From Kocuria sp. (GTDB taxonomy: Bacteria > Actinomycetota > Actinomycetes > Actinomycetales > Micrococcaceae): a stretch of DNA of 55,523 nucleotides. The DNA is taken from NCBI RefSeq assembly GCF_030530945.1, contig NZ_JAUMTZ010000012.1, positions 1-55,523 of the forward strand, in the 5' to 3' direction. Shown in pieces: positions 41,850-49,706 of this stretch (the first letter of the stretch is position 1; each line of letters begins with the position of its first letter). The position numbers were made by a program, and so were the translations under genes. The notes below the pieces were generated by a model. The model was not told the DNA's origin. It saw only the letters and a program-made list of their open reading frames with translations, and made no database searches.

Positions 41850-42338
41850 ATGAAGATCGACGAGTTGGACGTGCGGATCGTGGAGCTGTTCAGCGCGGAC
41901 CCCGGCGTGGGCATCCTGGCGGCCTCGCGGGAGCTCGGGGTGGCCCGCGGCACCGTGCAGTCGCGCCTGGACAAGCTGCGGGCCGCGGGTGTGGTGGAGG
42001 GCGCGGCGCCCATCCTGAACCCGGCTCGGTTCGGCTACCCCGTGATGGCGATCGTCTCCATCGAGATCGTCCAGGGGATCGGCCACGTCCCCGTGGGAAC
42101 CGCCCTGCGGAAGATCCCCGAGATCGTGGAGATGTACACGGTCTCCGGGGACCACGACGTGACGGTGCGGGTGGTGGCCCGCTCCAACGAGGACCTGCAG
42201 CGGGTCCTGGACTCCATCTCGGGGGCGGACGCTGTGAACCGGACCCGCAGCGTCGTCGTCCTGCAGACCCACTTCCAGAACCGGGTGCTGCCGCTGTTCG
42301 CGCAGGTGGGTCGGGAGGGTGTGGCCGGGAGCGACTGA
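41850..42338 (+). CDS. Lrp/AsnC-family transcriptional regulator
   Basis: A 162-residue regulator. The N-terminal winged helix-turn-helix (IDELDVRIVELFSADPG, then ASRELGVARGTVQSRLDKL) is followed by the RAM ligand-binding domain (VSIEIVQG, YTVSGDHDVTVRVVARS, RSVVVLQTHF). Shine-Dalgarno-like GGTGCGGAG precedes the ATG. It is divergent from the aminotransferase-permease-decarboxylase operon and probably senses that operon's amino acid. It ends before a hairpin terminator. Confidence 0.93.
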   Translation: MKIDELDVRIVELFSADPGVGILAASRELGVARGTVQSRLDKLRAAGVVEGAAPILNPARFGYPVMAIVSIEIVQGIGHVPVGTALRKIPEIVEMYTVSGDHDVTVRVVARSNEDLQRVLDSISGADAVNRTRSVVVLQTHFQNRVLPLFAQVGREGVAGSD

Positions 42339-42381
42339 GCGGCGGGATCCCCCGGGAGCTCGGCGTGCATCCGGGAATGCA

Positions 42382-42417
42382 AGAATCCCGCCCGACCAAC
42401 CGGTCGAACGGGATTCT
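42382..42417. terminator. Hairpin between Lrp gene and tRNA-Leu
   Basis: Stem AGAATCCCG (42382-42390) with CGGGATTCT (42409-42417), plus an inner CGACC-AACC-GGTCG stem. Both the regulator gene (plus) and the tRNA (minus) read into it, so it probably ends both. Confidence 0.75.
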
Positions 42418-42423
42418 CTGCGG

Positions 42424-42507
42424 TGCGCGAGGGGGGAGTTGAACCCCCACGCCCTCTCGGGCACACGGACCTGAACCGTGCGCGTCTGCCTATTCCGCCA
42501 CTCGCGC
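42424..42507 (-). tRNA. tRNA-Leu (CAG)
   Basis: Read on the minus strand it folds as an 84-nt class II tRNA: acceptor GCGCGAG pairing with CTCGCGC, D-arm with GCGGAATAGGCAGAC, anticodon loop TTCAGGT giving anticodon CAG, long variable arm (GCCCGAGAGGGC hairpin), and T-arm GGGGGTTCAACTCCCCC. The discriminator is A, standard for leucine. CCA is not encoded. Confidence 0.95.
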
Positions 42508-42599
42508 TCGTTGTCCCACTCGGCCTGCGCCGGTGAGCAACGACGGAAACATTACCCCACGCGTGCCGGGTTGGCGAATCGGGGCTGCGGGGCCGCTCG

Positions 42600-43469
42600 T
42601 CACACGCTCACGGTGAGACCCGCCCAGGCGATCGCCGCGCAGAACAGGCCCGCCAGCGCGTAGACCGTGACGGGCACCAGCAGCAGGATCTCCCGGGCGG
42701 ACCCGGCGTTGCCGAGCACGGGCAGGCGCACGAAGGAGCGGCGGCGGTAGAGGGACGCGGGCAGGGGCAGGGGTGGGCGCAGGGGCCACAGCAGGTGGAT
42801 GCCCTGGGTGGTGAGCAGGTCCCCCAGCATGTGCACGGCCCACCCGAGGGCCACCGCCACCACGAACCAGTGCGGGGACTCCGGCGGGTGGGTGGCCACG
42901 AACGCGCCCAGCAGGATGCCCACCACCCAGTTGGCGTGGGCCAGCCGGTCCGGGACGAACGCCAGGACCTTCACGGCGCACGCGATCAGCAGCACGGACA
43001 GCACCGCGGCCAGGGGCCACACCTGCCCGGGCAGGGACGACGCCGCGGCCTCGGGCAGGGGGCTCGCCGCGCCGTCGGCCCCGGCGCCGGAGGAGGCGGC
43101 GCTCCACTGCAGGGCGTCGCCCACGGGCACGGACGCCCGCTGGGACAGCACGGCCAGCACGAGCACCACCAGCAGCCCCACGAGGGAGTGCGTGCCCCGG
43201 CGGTGGCCTCCGCTGATCCTGGCGATCCCGCGTGCCAGCCACGTGGACAGCGGCGGCAGGGAGCGGGCCACGGTGCCCCCGGGGTGGTCCAGGTCCGGCA
43301 GCAGGGCGGCCCCCGCGCAGATCAGTGCCCCGGTGAGGACCCCGGGGTTGCCCACCGGCATGAGCCCGAGGCCCACGGGGAGGGAGACGTCCGCGAGGTG
43401 CACCGTGTAGGTGCCGGTCAGCGCCACCCACGCGGCGGCGCCGCACGCGGCGTGGCTGGGGCCCATCAT
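42600..43469 (-). CDS. YdjM-like metal-dependent hydrolase, membrane-bound
   Basis: Membrane protein of 289 residues of the YdjM / LexA-binding inner-membrane hydrolase family (DUF457-like). HAACGAAAWVAL at the start, the metal site ALLPDLDHPGGT and GGHRRGTHSLVG, and a later GWAVHMLGDLLTTQG carry the conserved His/Asp residues. Four to six hydrophobic segments are seen. The start codon is one of two adjacent ATGs (43469 or 43466); AGGA lies about 8 nt upstream. It lies 93 bp from tRNA-Leu. Enzymatic role is unknown. Confidence 0.85.
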   Translation of the reverse strand: MMGPSHAACGAAAWVALTGTYTVHLADVSLPVGLGLMPVGNPGVLTGALICAGAALLPDLDHPGGTVARSLPPLSTWLARGIARISGGHRRGTHSLVGLLVVLVLAVLSQRASVPVGDALQWSAASSGAGADGAASPLPEAAASSLPGQVWPLAAVLSVLLIACAVKVLAFVPDRLAHANWVVGILLGAFVATHPPESPHWFVVAVALGWAVHMLGDLLTTQGIHLLWPLRPPLPLPASLYRRRSFVRLPVLGNAGSAREILLLVPVTVYALAGLFCAAIAWAGLTVSV

Positions 43470-43585
43470 CGGGGCGTCCTGGGCATGCGGGGGTCCTTTC
43501 CAGACCTGGGGGAAGGGGTGAAGCCCCAGGCTAGGGACCGGTTCCGACCCGCATAAGCGCCCGCGGGTCCGGGCCCGCGCACCCG

Positions 43586-44224
43586 TCAGTCGGCGGACTT
43601 GGGGTTCCACGGCAGCTGCTGGTCGCAGCCCGGGGTGACCCACGCCTTCACGTAGCCGGCGCTCTGGTGCAGGTACTGCATGAACAGGCTCTTGCCGGTG
43701 AGGTGGAAGTCCACCGCGGACATGCGCAGCTCACCGGGGTAGCAGCGCTCCAGGATGAGCCGGGAGCGGGAGATGTGCTGGGTGAAGGTCACCGCGGTCA
43801 CCGTCTTCCACCCGCGCTCCTCGGCGAGCTCCTTCAGCTTGATGGCCTCGCCCTGCGTGGTGGAGGGGTCCGGCTTGAAGCACAGCACCTCCACGCCCTC
43901 GTGCGGCTCGCAGAAGGAGCGCGAGGTGTAGTAGTCCACCATGTCCTGCGGGTCGAACGGCTGGGCGTCCGGCGTGGAGATCACCAGGGTCTTCGCGATG
44001 TGCTTGTTGAACACCAGGTCCTGCGCGTACTCCACGCGCGTGGGGTCCGGGGGTCCCAGCACGATCAGCGCGTCGGACTTCTGCGGGGGGTCCACCCGGG
44101 GGGAGTCAAGGACCGCGTGGCACACGGCGAGCCAGAGCGCGAGGGCCAGCGCCAGGGCGATCAGCAGCACCAGGGGCCACCGCCTCCTGCGGGCGGGGTT
44201 CTGTCCCTGTGCGGTGCGTGCCAC
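43586..44224 (-). CDS. YdcF/SanA-like DUF218 protein
   Basis: A 212-residue protein with one N-terminal membrane anchor (WPLVLLIALALALALWLAVC) and a DUF218 domain outside: DALIVLGPPDPTRVEYA, STTQGEAIKLKELAEERGW and VTFTQHISRSRLILERCY. Family members SanA and ElyC influence envelope integrity and lipid-carrier metabolism in E. coli; activity is undefined. GTG 44224 is preferred because GGAAGGA lies 6 nt upstream. It is divergent from the thioesterase gene. Confidence 0.85.
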   Translation of the reverse strand: MARTAQGQNPARRRRWPLVLLIALALALALWLAVCHAVLDSPRVDPPQKSDALIVLGPPDPTRVEYAQDLVFNKHIAKTLVISTPDAQPFDPQDMVDYYTSRSFCEPHEGVEVLCFKPDPSTTQGEAIKLKELAEERGWKTVTAVTFTQHISRSRLILERCYPGELRMSAVDFHLTGKSLFMQYLHQSAGYVKAWVTPGCDQQLPWNPKSAD

Positions 44225-44341
44225 GAATGTCCTTCCGGTGAGACTGCTCGGCGGTGATGCCGCGGATATCATCTCACCCGGTGCCGCGGCACCCGCCGCG
44301 TCCGCGCCCGGGACGGCGAACACCCAGCAAGGAGTCAGCCC

Positions 44342-44818
44342 ATGTTGATGAACGAGGCCCGCGACCGGGCGGTGACCTGCGCGGTTCCGCTGCGCTGGGG
44401 AGACATGGACCCCTACGGCCACGTGAACAACGTGGAGGTCATCCGGGTGCTGGAGGAGGCCCGCATCGCCGCCTTCGGGGTGCCGGTGGGCACGGGCGAG
44501 CAGGTGGTGCCGCCGCGAATCCCCCTGTTCTCCGCGCTGCCGGAGGGGACCCAGGCGCTGATCGCGGAGCACCGGGTGAGGTACCTGCGGCCCCTGGAGT
44601 ACCGCAACGTGCCGGTGGACGTGCGGGTGTGGGTGGTCTCGGCGCGGGCGGCCACGCTGGTGCTGGGCTTCGAGATCCTCGACTCCGCCGACGGCGCCGC
44701 CTGCGTCCGCGCGCAGACCCAGCTCGCGTTCTTCGTCCCGGAGTCCCGCACCGTCCTGCGCCTCACCCGCGAGCAGCGGGCGCTGGTGGAGCCGTACACG
44801 GCACCCTCACCGTTCTGA
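44342..44818 (+). CDS. Acyl-CoA thioesterase, hot-dog fold (4HBT)
   Basis: Cytoplasmic thioesterase of 158 residues. RWGDMDPYGHVNN holds the catalytic Asp of the 4-hydroxybenzoyl-CoA/YbgC type, and a central IAEHRVRYLRPLEY and late AQTQLAFFVPE support the fold. It probably hydrolyses a short or aromatic acyl-CoA. AAGGAG lies about 8 nt before ATG 44342. It is downstream of a divergent promoter shared with the DUF218 gene and ends just before the DUF2617 gene on the other strand. Confidence 0.9.
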   Translation: MLMNEARDRAVTCAVPLRWGDMDPYGHVNNVEVIRVLEEARIAAFGVPVGTGEQVVPPRIPLFSALPEGTQALIAEHRVRYLRPLEYRNVPVDVRVWVVSARAATLVLGFEILDSADGAACVRAQTQLAFFVPESRTVLRLTREQRALVEPYTAPSPF

Positions 44819-44861
44819 GGAGGGCCATGCCGAGGAAGCCGCGGCGGGGCGGTGCCGCGGC

Positions 44862-45410
44862 TCAGGCCGCCAGGGGCCGCGCGGTCCGCAGCTGCAGCTC
44901 GGCGCGGGTGCGCAGCACCACCCCCGACTCGGGCAGCACGCGCCAGGTCCACCACAGCAGGGAACGGGACTCGGCATCCACGTGGCACGTGGCGGCGGTG
45001 ACGGCCATGCGCTCCTCGGGGTCCTGCACGCACACCGCCAGCGGTGCGCTCTCCAGGGTCTCGCGCAGCCGCCGGAGCTCCCGGCGCAGCCCGCGGGGGG
45101 AGTGCTCGGTGACGGTGCACCCCACCTCCACGTGGGAGGCGAACGACGTGGGCCGGGCGATGCTCGTGAGGGTGGGCAGCTCGGCCGGGCCCTCGACCAC
45201 CCCCACGGTCTCCACCCACTGCTGCCCCGCGGACGTGACCACCACCTGGTGGTGCCCGGGCCCCACGCGCAGCTGCAGCTCGGTGGCGTGGTCCACGCGC
45301 AGCGTGCGCGTGACGGGTGCGTCCACGATCCCGAGGTCCGTGCGGTAGCCGAAACGCTCCGGTCCGCACACGACGTGTCCTGGCACGCGGGTGAGCCAGT
45401 CGTGGTCCAT
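44862..45410 (-). CDS. DUF2617 family protein
   Basis: A 182-residue soluble protein of an actinobacteria-specific family with no known function. Recognised by TELQLRVGPGHHQVVVT, VTEHSPRG and the terminal LLWWTWRVLPESGVVLRTRAEL, which matches the W-TW--YP--G family ending. ATG 45410 is 9 nt after GGGAG; ATG 45419 is an alternative that overlaps that ribosome-binding site. The A/T-rich patch at 45465-45475 upstream is a likely promoter. Confidence 0.8.
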   Translation of the reverse strand: MDHDWLTRVPGHVVCGPERFGYRTDLGIVDAPVTRTLRVDHATELQLRVGPGHHQVVVTSAGQQWVETVGVVEGPAELPTLTSIARPTSFASHVEVGCTVTEHSPRGLRRELRRLRETLESAPLAVCVQDPEERMAVTAATCHVDAESRSLLWWTWRVLPESGVVLRTRAELQLRTARPLAA

Positions 45411-45504
45411 GGTCCCCATCTCCCTGTCGGTGCCACGACAGCCCGCCGTGGCCTCTTCACACATGAAAATATCCCCGGGAGTGGGGACGTTCAAGCACCG
45501 GCAG

Positions 45505-45520
45505 GTCACCGTTCGGTGAC
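45505..45520. terminator. Small hairpin after the aldo/keto reductase gene
   Basis: GTCACC-GTTC-GGTGAC, a 6-bp stem and tetraloop, lies 50 bp beyond the aldo/keto reductase stop on its transcript. It is short, so termination is a guess. Confidence 0.35.
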
Positions 45521-45569
45521 GGCGGCCCCCGCCGGGAGAGCGTTCCCGGAGGGCGCGGGCCGGAGCCGG

Positions 45570-46580
45570 TCAGGGCAGGGGCGCTCCGCGGGCCGCGGTC
45601 CACAGCGCGTACCAGTCCTCGTGGGTCATCAGCTCGGCGGCCCGTGGTGCCTGCGCGCACGCCGCGATCCGCCGCGGGTTCAGTGTGCCCACCACGGGGC
45701 GGATGCCGTACGGGTGGCGCAGCAGCCAGCCCACCACCACGGCCTCGGGCGGCACGTCCATGCGCTCGGCCAGCCGCCGCACCAGGGCGCTCGTGCGCTC
45801 GCGGGGCGTGCCCCCGGTCTCCGGTCCGCCCGCGGGCGACGCCGCACGGCGGGCTTCCACCCCGTCCTCCTCGGGCGCCGGGGCGCCGGAGTAGACACCG
45901 CCGGCGAGGGCGCCCCACGCCTGGATCTCGATCTCGTCGCACACGCACTGGGCCAGGAGCCCACTGGGGAAGGAGACCCCGGCGCCACCCGGGTGGTTGG
46001 AGAGCACCTGGGACTCCACGAAGTCCCGGTGGGCCAGGCTCAGCTGCAGCTGCACGGCGGTCACCGGGGTGCGCATGAGGTGCTGGAAGCCCGCCACGTG
46101 GTGAGTGGTCATGTTGGACAGCCCCACGGAGGTGATCAGCCCCTCCTCGTGGAGCTCGTCCAGGGCCTCGGCTGTGACCCGCAGGGGCGTGAGGGGGTCC
46201 GGGCGGTGCACGAACAGCCGCTCCACGTGGTCCACGCCGAGCCGCTGCAGGGAGCCCTCCAGGGAGGAACGCACGGTGTCCCGGTCCAGGCGGTAGTGCG
46301 CCACGGAGTCCGCGGGTCCGGTGCTGCCGGGCAGGCGGATCCCGCACTTGGTCTGGATCCGCACCGAGCGGCGCAGCTGCGGGTCCTCCGCGAGGATCTG
46401 GCCGAACACCCGCTCGGAGTCCCCGCCGATGTAGATGTCCGCGTGGTCGAATAGGGTGATCCCCGCGCGGTGCGCCGCGTGGACGGCCTCGCGGGCGGCG
46501 TCGTGCTGGGCGGGGGCGGTGCGCTCCTGGCCCCACGAGCCGCCCAGGGTCATGCAGCCGTAGACCAGCGGGGTGCTCAC
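45570..46580 (-). CDS. Aldo/keto reductase, YdhF-like
   Basis: Oxidoreductase of 336 residues. It starts LVYGCMTLGGSW and has the tetrad residues Asp/Tyr in TLFDHADIYIGGDSERV, Lys in IQTKCGIRLPG and His in LFVHRPDPLTP, which is the pattern of E. coli YdhF. An insertion of about 30 residues (EEDGVEARRAASPAGGPETGG) lies before the C-terminal VVGWLLRHPYGIRPVVGT. Substrate unknown. GTG 46580 overlaps the TPR gene stop by 4 bp, showing that the two genes are co-translated. Confidence 0.9.
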   Translation of the reverse strand: MSTPLVYGCMTLGGSWGQERTAPAQHDAAREAVHAAHRAGITLFDHADIYIGGDSERVFGQILAEDPQLRRSVRIQTKCGIRLPGSTGPADSVAHYRLDRDTVRSSLEGSLQRLGVDHVERLFVHRPDPLTPLRVTAEALDELHEEGLITSVGLSNMTTHHVAGFQHLMRTPVTAVQLQLSLAHRDFVESQVLSNHPGGAGVSFPSGLLAQCVCDEIEIQAWGALAGGVYSGAPAPEEDGVEARRAASPAGGPETGGTPRERTSALVRRLAERMDVPPEAVVVGWLLRHPYGIRPVVGTLNPRRIAACAQAPRAAELMTHEDWYALWTAARGAPLP

Positions 46581-47212
46581 GCGCGGCCGTCCTGCTGCTC
46601 GGCGGCGCGGCGCAGCCGGGCGGCCTCCGCGAAGGCCGCGGCGGACTCGTCGAGCTTGCCCGTCTCCTCGTACAGGGCCCCGAGCTCCGTGAAGCAGTCG
46701 GAGCGGTCCCGGCAGCTGCCCGGCTCCTCCTCGTAGAAGTCCACCGCCCGGTTGTAGGCCGTGACCGCCTGGGCGCGGCGCCGGGTCCCGCGGTAGACCC
46801 GTGCGAGGTTGACGTAGCACTCCGCCTGGTCCCGCGGCTCGTGCGGGGCGTCGAGGTACTGGCCCAGGGCGTCCAGCAGCTGCGTCTCCGCGGCCGCCAG
46901 GTCCCCGGTGTCCAGGAGCAGCGAGCCCAGGATCAGGTGTGCGCGGGCCCTGTGCCTGCCGCTGCCGCCCAGGCGTGCAAAGTGCTCCAGCGCCGCGCGG
47001 TACTCGGTGATGGCCGCTGTGGTGCGGTCCATGACGGTGTAGAGGTGGCCCAGGTTGTAGTGGCACGCCGCGAGCTCCCGGTCCGCCGGGCCGGACTCCT
47101 CGAACAGCTCGATGGCCTGCCGGTACGCCGTCTCCGCCTGCGCGTGCTCCCCCCGGTCCTCCGCGTCCAGGGCTCGTGTGAAGAAGCCGTTGCCGTCGTC
47201 CGCGTCGCTCAT
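46577..47212 (-). CDS. TPR repeat protein
   Basis: A 211-residue all-helical protein made of about five tetratricopeptide repeats (for example AQAETAYRQAIELFEESG, then AACHYNLGHLYTVMDR, AITEYRAALEHFARLG, CYVNLARVYRGTRRRAQAV, CFTELGALYEETGKLDES). These form a superhelical protein-binding surface. No signal peptide. GGGAGGA lies about 8 nt before ATG 47212. It overlaps the aldo/keto reductase gene, but no partner protein can be named. Confidence 0.88.
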   Translation of the reverse strand: MSDADDGNGFFTRALDAEDRGEHAQAETAYRQAIELFEESGPADRELAACHYNLGHLYTVMDRTTAAITEYRAALEHFARLGGSGRHRARAHLILGSLLLDTGDLAAAETQLLDALGQYLDAPHEPRDQAECYVNLARVYRGTRRRAQAVTAYNRAVDFYEEEPGSCRDRSDCFTELGALYEETGKLDESAAAFAEAARLRRAAEQQDGRA

Positions 47213-47326
47213 CAGACCGTCCTCCCGGGGCGCATCGAAGTCCCCCCATGCTACTCGGTGGGTCTTCTCGTCACCCGGTTGATGAACGCTGATAATCTCG
47301 GTCCCACACTCTCTCAGGAGGTCAGG

Positions 47327-47776
47327 ATGGCAGTTCAGAACTCCGCGCCGGGACAGGACCCGCGCGAGCTCCGCCACGCAGCACCGCAGGACGACGACCG
47401 CGCTTCCGTGATCCGGCACGAGGAGCGGCTGGTGATCCACCGGGAGCAGCAGGAGACGGGCCGCGCCCGTCTGCGCAAGTACGTGGTCACCGAGCCCGTG
47501 CGCCAGGAGGTCACCCTCGGCACCGAGGAGCCGGACCTGGTGCGCACGCCCATCACCGCGGAGGAGCGCCAGGCGTTCCTGGACGGCCACGAGCTGGCTC
47601 TCGCCGAGGACGAGGTCATCCTCTACCGCTCCGAGCCCGTGGTCCAGACCGTGCGGGTGCCCTACCAGCGCGTGCGGCTCGTCGCGAAGCGCGTGGAGCA
47701 CACCGAGGTGGTGGAGGACACCCTGCGCAAGGAGCGCGTGGACATCGAGACCGAGGACGAGCGCCCCCGCGCCTGA
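47327..47776 (+). CDS. YsnF/AvaK (DUF2382) stress-related protein
   Basis: A highly charged 149-residue protein with a DUF2382/YsnF domain: IRHEERLVIHREQQETGRARLRK, VVTEPVRQEVTLG and VVQTVRVPYQRVRLVAKRVEH. Related Bacillus YsnF belongs to the general stress regulon, so a stress role is likely. AGGAGG (47317-47322) followed by ATG at 47327 fixes the start. A GATAAT (47291-47296) is a possible -10 box. It is divergent from the TPR gene. Confidence 0.82.
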   Translation: MAVQNSAPGQDPRELRHAAPQDDDRASVIRHEERLVIHREQQETGRARLRKYVVTEPVRQEVTLGTEEPDLVRTPITAEERQAFLDGHELALAEDEVILYRSEPVVQTVRVPYQRVRLVAKRVEHTEVVEDTLRKERVDIETEDERPRA

Positions 47777-47839
47777 GCCCCGGATCCGAACCTCACGCCC
47801 GCGGGCGGGACCACGGCTGCGCCGCGGCCGCCCTGGCGC

Positions 47840-47879
47840 GAACGGGCCGGCACCCCCGCACGGGGGTGCCGGCCCGTTC
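47840..47879. terminator. Perfect 18-bp hairpin terminator
   Basis: Two perfectly complementary 18-nt arms (47840-47857 and 47862-47879) with a GCAC loop follow the YsnF-type gene. It is the longest perfect stem I found in the window and a confident terminator. Confidence 0.88.
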
Positions 47880-47920
47880 CGCGTTCCGGGACCGCCGCCC
47901 GCCGGGGGTAGGTTGGGCGG

Positions 47921-48466
47921 GTGAGTGACACAACCCTGACCCTGATCCGCCACGGCCAGACGGACTGGAACCTGCAGGGGCGCCTGCAGGGCCGTTCCGA
48001 CATCCCCCTCAACGACACCGGCAGGGCGCAGGCCCGCGCCGTGGGCCGTGAGCTCGCGGCCTCCGGCGGGCACTGGGACGTGCTGGTGGCCTCTCCGCTG
48101 CAACGTGCCCGCGAGACCGCGGAGATCATCGGGAGCGAGCTCGGGCTGACCCTGTCCCGCACCTACGAGGGGCTCGTGGAGCGCGGCTTCGGCGACGTGG
48201 AGGGCCACGACTGCACGGGCGCCACGGACGACGAGCGCCACGCGCTCATGGACGAGCACGGCGAGGCCACCGAGGCCGTGGTGCAGCGCGGGCTGGCAGT
48301 GCTGCGCCAGATCCTCGCGGACTTCCCCGGCCAGGACGTGATGGCGGTGGCCCACGGCACGATCATCCGCCTGACCCTGGACCGCGTGCTGGACACCGAG
48401 CTGCCCAGCCTGGAGAACGGCCAGGTCCTCACGGTCACCGCAGACCAGGTGCTCGCCGCCCACTGA
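47921..48466 (+). CDS. Histidine phosphatase (phosphoglycerate mutase family)
   Basis: A 181-residue phosphatase. The catalytic motif is LIRHGQTDWN with the phospho-accepting histidine in RHG, then LQGRSDIPLNDTGRAQA, VASPLQRARETAEII and a second catalytic His in VAHGTIIRL. The length and motif fit the broad-specificity phosphatase/CobC-like branch rather than glycolytic phosphoglycerate mutase. TAGGTT (47909-47914) ends 6 nt before GTG 47921, suggesting a leaderless mRNA. Confidence 0.92.
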   Translation: MSDTTLTLIRHGQTDWNLQGRLQGRSDIPLNDTGRAQARAVGRELAASGGHWDVLVASPLQRARETAEIIGSELGLTLSRTYEGLVERGFGDVEGHDCTGATDDERHALMDEHGEATEAVVQRGLAVLRQILADFPGQDVMAVAHGTIIRLTLDRVLDTELPSLENGQVLTVTADQVLAAH

Positions 48467-48494
48467 CCCCGCGCGGTGGGACGCGCCGGCGGTG

Positions 48495-49355
48495 TCAGTG
48501 CCCGGTGGTCGGCGCGGAACCGGTGGAGCCGGCGGCAGGGGCGGCAGCGGCGCCGTCGTGGGCGCGGGTGCGCGCGGGACGGTGGGCGTACAGCATCGCG
48601 AGACCGGTGAACACGCACCCGCCCACGAAGTTGCCCAGCAGCACCGGGATCTGGTTCCAGAGCCACCAGTCGCCGAAGGAGACGTCCGCCCCCAGGAGCA
48701 TGCCCATGGGGATCATGAAGAAGTTGACCACGGCGTGCTCGAAGCCCAGGCCGAAGAACGCCATGATGGGCAGCCAGATGGCCGCGATCTTGCCGATGGT
48801 GTCCTTGGAGACCATGCCCATGAACACGCCCAGGCACACCAGCCAGTTGCACAGCACGGCCTTCACGAACACGGTGGCCATGCCCGCGGCGCCCATGGCC
48901 CGGTACGCGGTGGTCTTGGCCTGGGCGGTCTCCACGAATCGCTGGCCCAGCGCGGCGGCGTCGTGCGAGCCGAAGCCCGTGAGCACGCCCGCGTAGAGCA
49001 GTGCGAAGGCCGCGGCCCCGATGATGTGTCCGAGGATCACCATCAGGCAGTACCGCGCCACGGCGGACCACGGGACGAGACCGCGCACCGCGGCCATGGG
49101 GGTCAGGGCGAAACCGCCCGTGACCAGCTCCATGCCCATGAGGATCACGATGGTGATCCCGGCGGGGAACAGCAGCGCGCCCACCACGGGGGAGCCCGAG
49201 GTCACGGAGGCGGATACGGCGAAGGAGGTGGTGGCGCCGAGGACGGCGCCACCCAGCACGCCGCGCAGCACGAGGGTGCCGGAGGGGGCGGTGGCCTTGG
49301 CCTCGCCGGCGGCGATGGCGTCCAGCACCACGTCCGCGGGTTTCACATTGGTCAT
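48495..49355 (-). CDS. Formate/nitrite transporter family channel
   Basis: A 286-residue membrane channel of the FNT family (FocA/NirC): six hydrophobic segments, PADVVLDAIAAGEAKAT at the start, SGSPVVGALLFPAGI, ELVTGGF and a VKAVLCNWLVCLGVFMG segment that matches the pore-lining FNT signature. It would pass formate or nitrite. GAGAGAA lies before ATG 49355. TACACT on the minus strand (49487-49482) could be its -10 box. No formate or nitrite enzyme is adjacent. Confidence 0.93.
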   Translation of the reverse strand: MTNVKPADVVLDAIAAGEAKATAPSGTLVLRGVLGGAVLGATTSFAVSASVTSGSPVVGALLFPAGITIVILMGMELVTGGFALTPMAAVRGLVPWSAVARYCLMVILGHIIGAAAFALLYAGVLTGFGSHDAAALGQRFVETAQAKTTAYRAMGAAGMATVFVKAVLCNWLVCLGVFMGMVSKDTIGKIAAIWLPIMAFFGLGFEHAVVNFFMIPMGMLLGADVSFGDWWLWNQIPVLLGNFVGGCVFTGLAMLYAHRPARTRAHDGAAAAPAAGSTGSAPTTGH

Positions 49356-49706
49356 GGTGGGGTTCTCTCGTTCTCTGCTCGTGGGCGTCCGCCGCAGGTG
49401 TGGGCGGCCCGCTGGGGTGCTTCCGTGCCGCCCACGCCGTGAGCTGTGCGGGGCGGGCGCGCAATGTCGGGTGACCGCACGAGTGTAGGACCCCTGCAAC
49501 GCGGGACCGAACACGCGGCCCGTCTGGCCCCGGTGCGTGCGGGGTCATAGGGTTGGGGCACATGCGGCAGTGTGGCCGTGGGCGGGGCGTGCGCCGCGGA
49601 TCCGGGGACCGGGTCCGGGAGCACGCACCGGGCTGTCCGATCGGGCACCGTGAGCCACGCCGCGGAGTACACCCCGACTCGACGACAGCTAAGGCGTGAT
49701 GCAGCA
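49356..49706. other. Divergent intergenic region of transporter and GDH
   Basis: This 351-bp region holds a candidate -10 box for the transporter (minus, 49482-49487) and TAGGGT (49548-49553) for the GDH transcript. Eight nt after the latter is an ATG opening a 45-codon frame (49562-49699) whose stop lies 7 nt before the GDH start; see that entry. Several short GC hairpins occur near 49600-49620. No other gene is visible. Confidence 0.45.
49562..49699 (+). CDS. Possible leaderless small ORF upstream of GDH
   Basis: A 45-codon frame starts at ATG 49562, directly after a TAGGGT -10 box, and ends with TGA at 49697-49699, just before GTG 49707 of the dehydrogenase. The peptide is rich in arginine (about ten of 45) but has no known motif. 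Arg-rich frames arise easily in high-GC DNA, so this is offered as a candidate leader peptide rather than an established gene. Confidence 0.25.
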   Translation: MRQCGRGRGVRRGSGDRVREHAPGCPIGHREPRRGVHPDSTTAKA

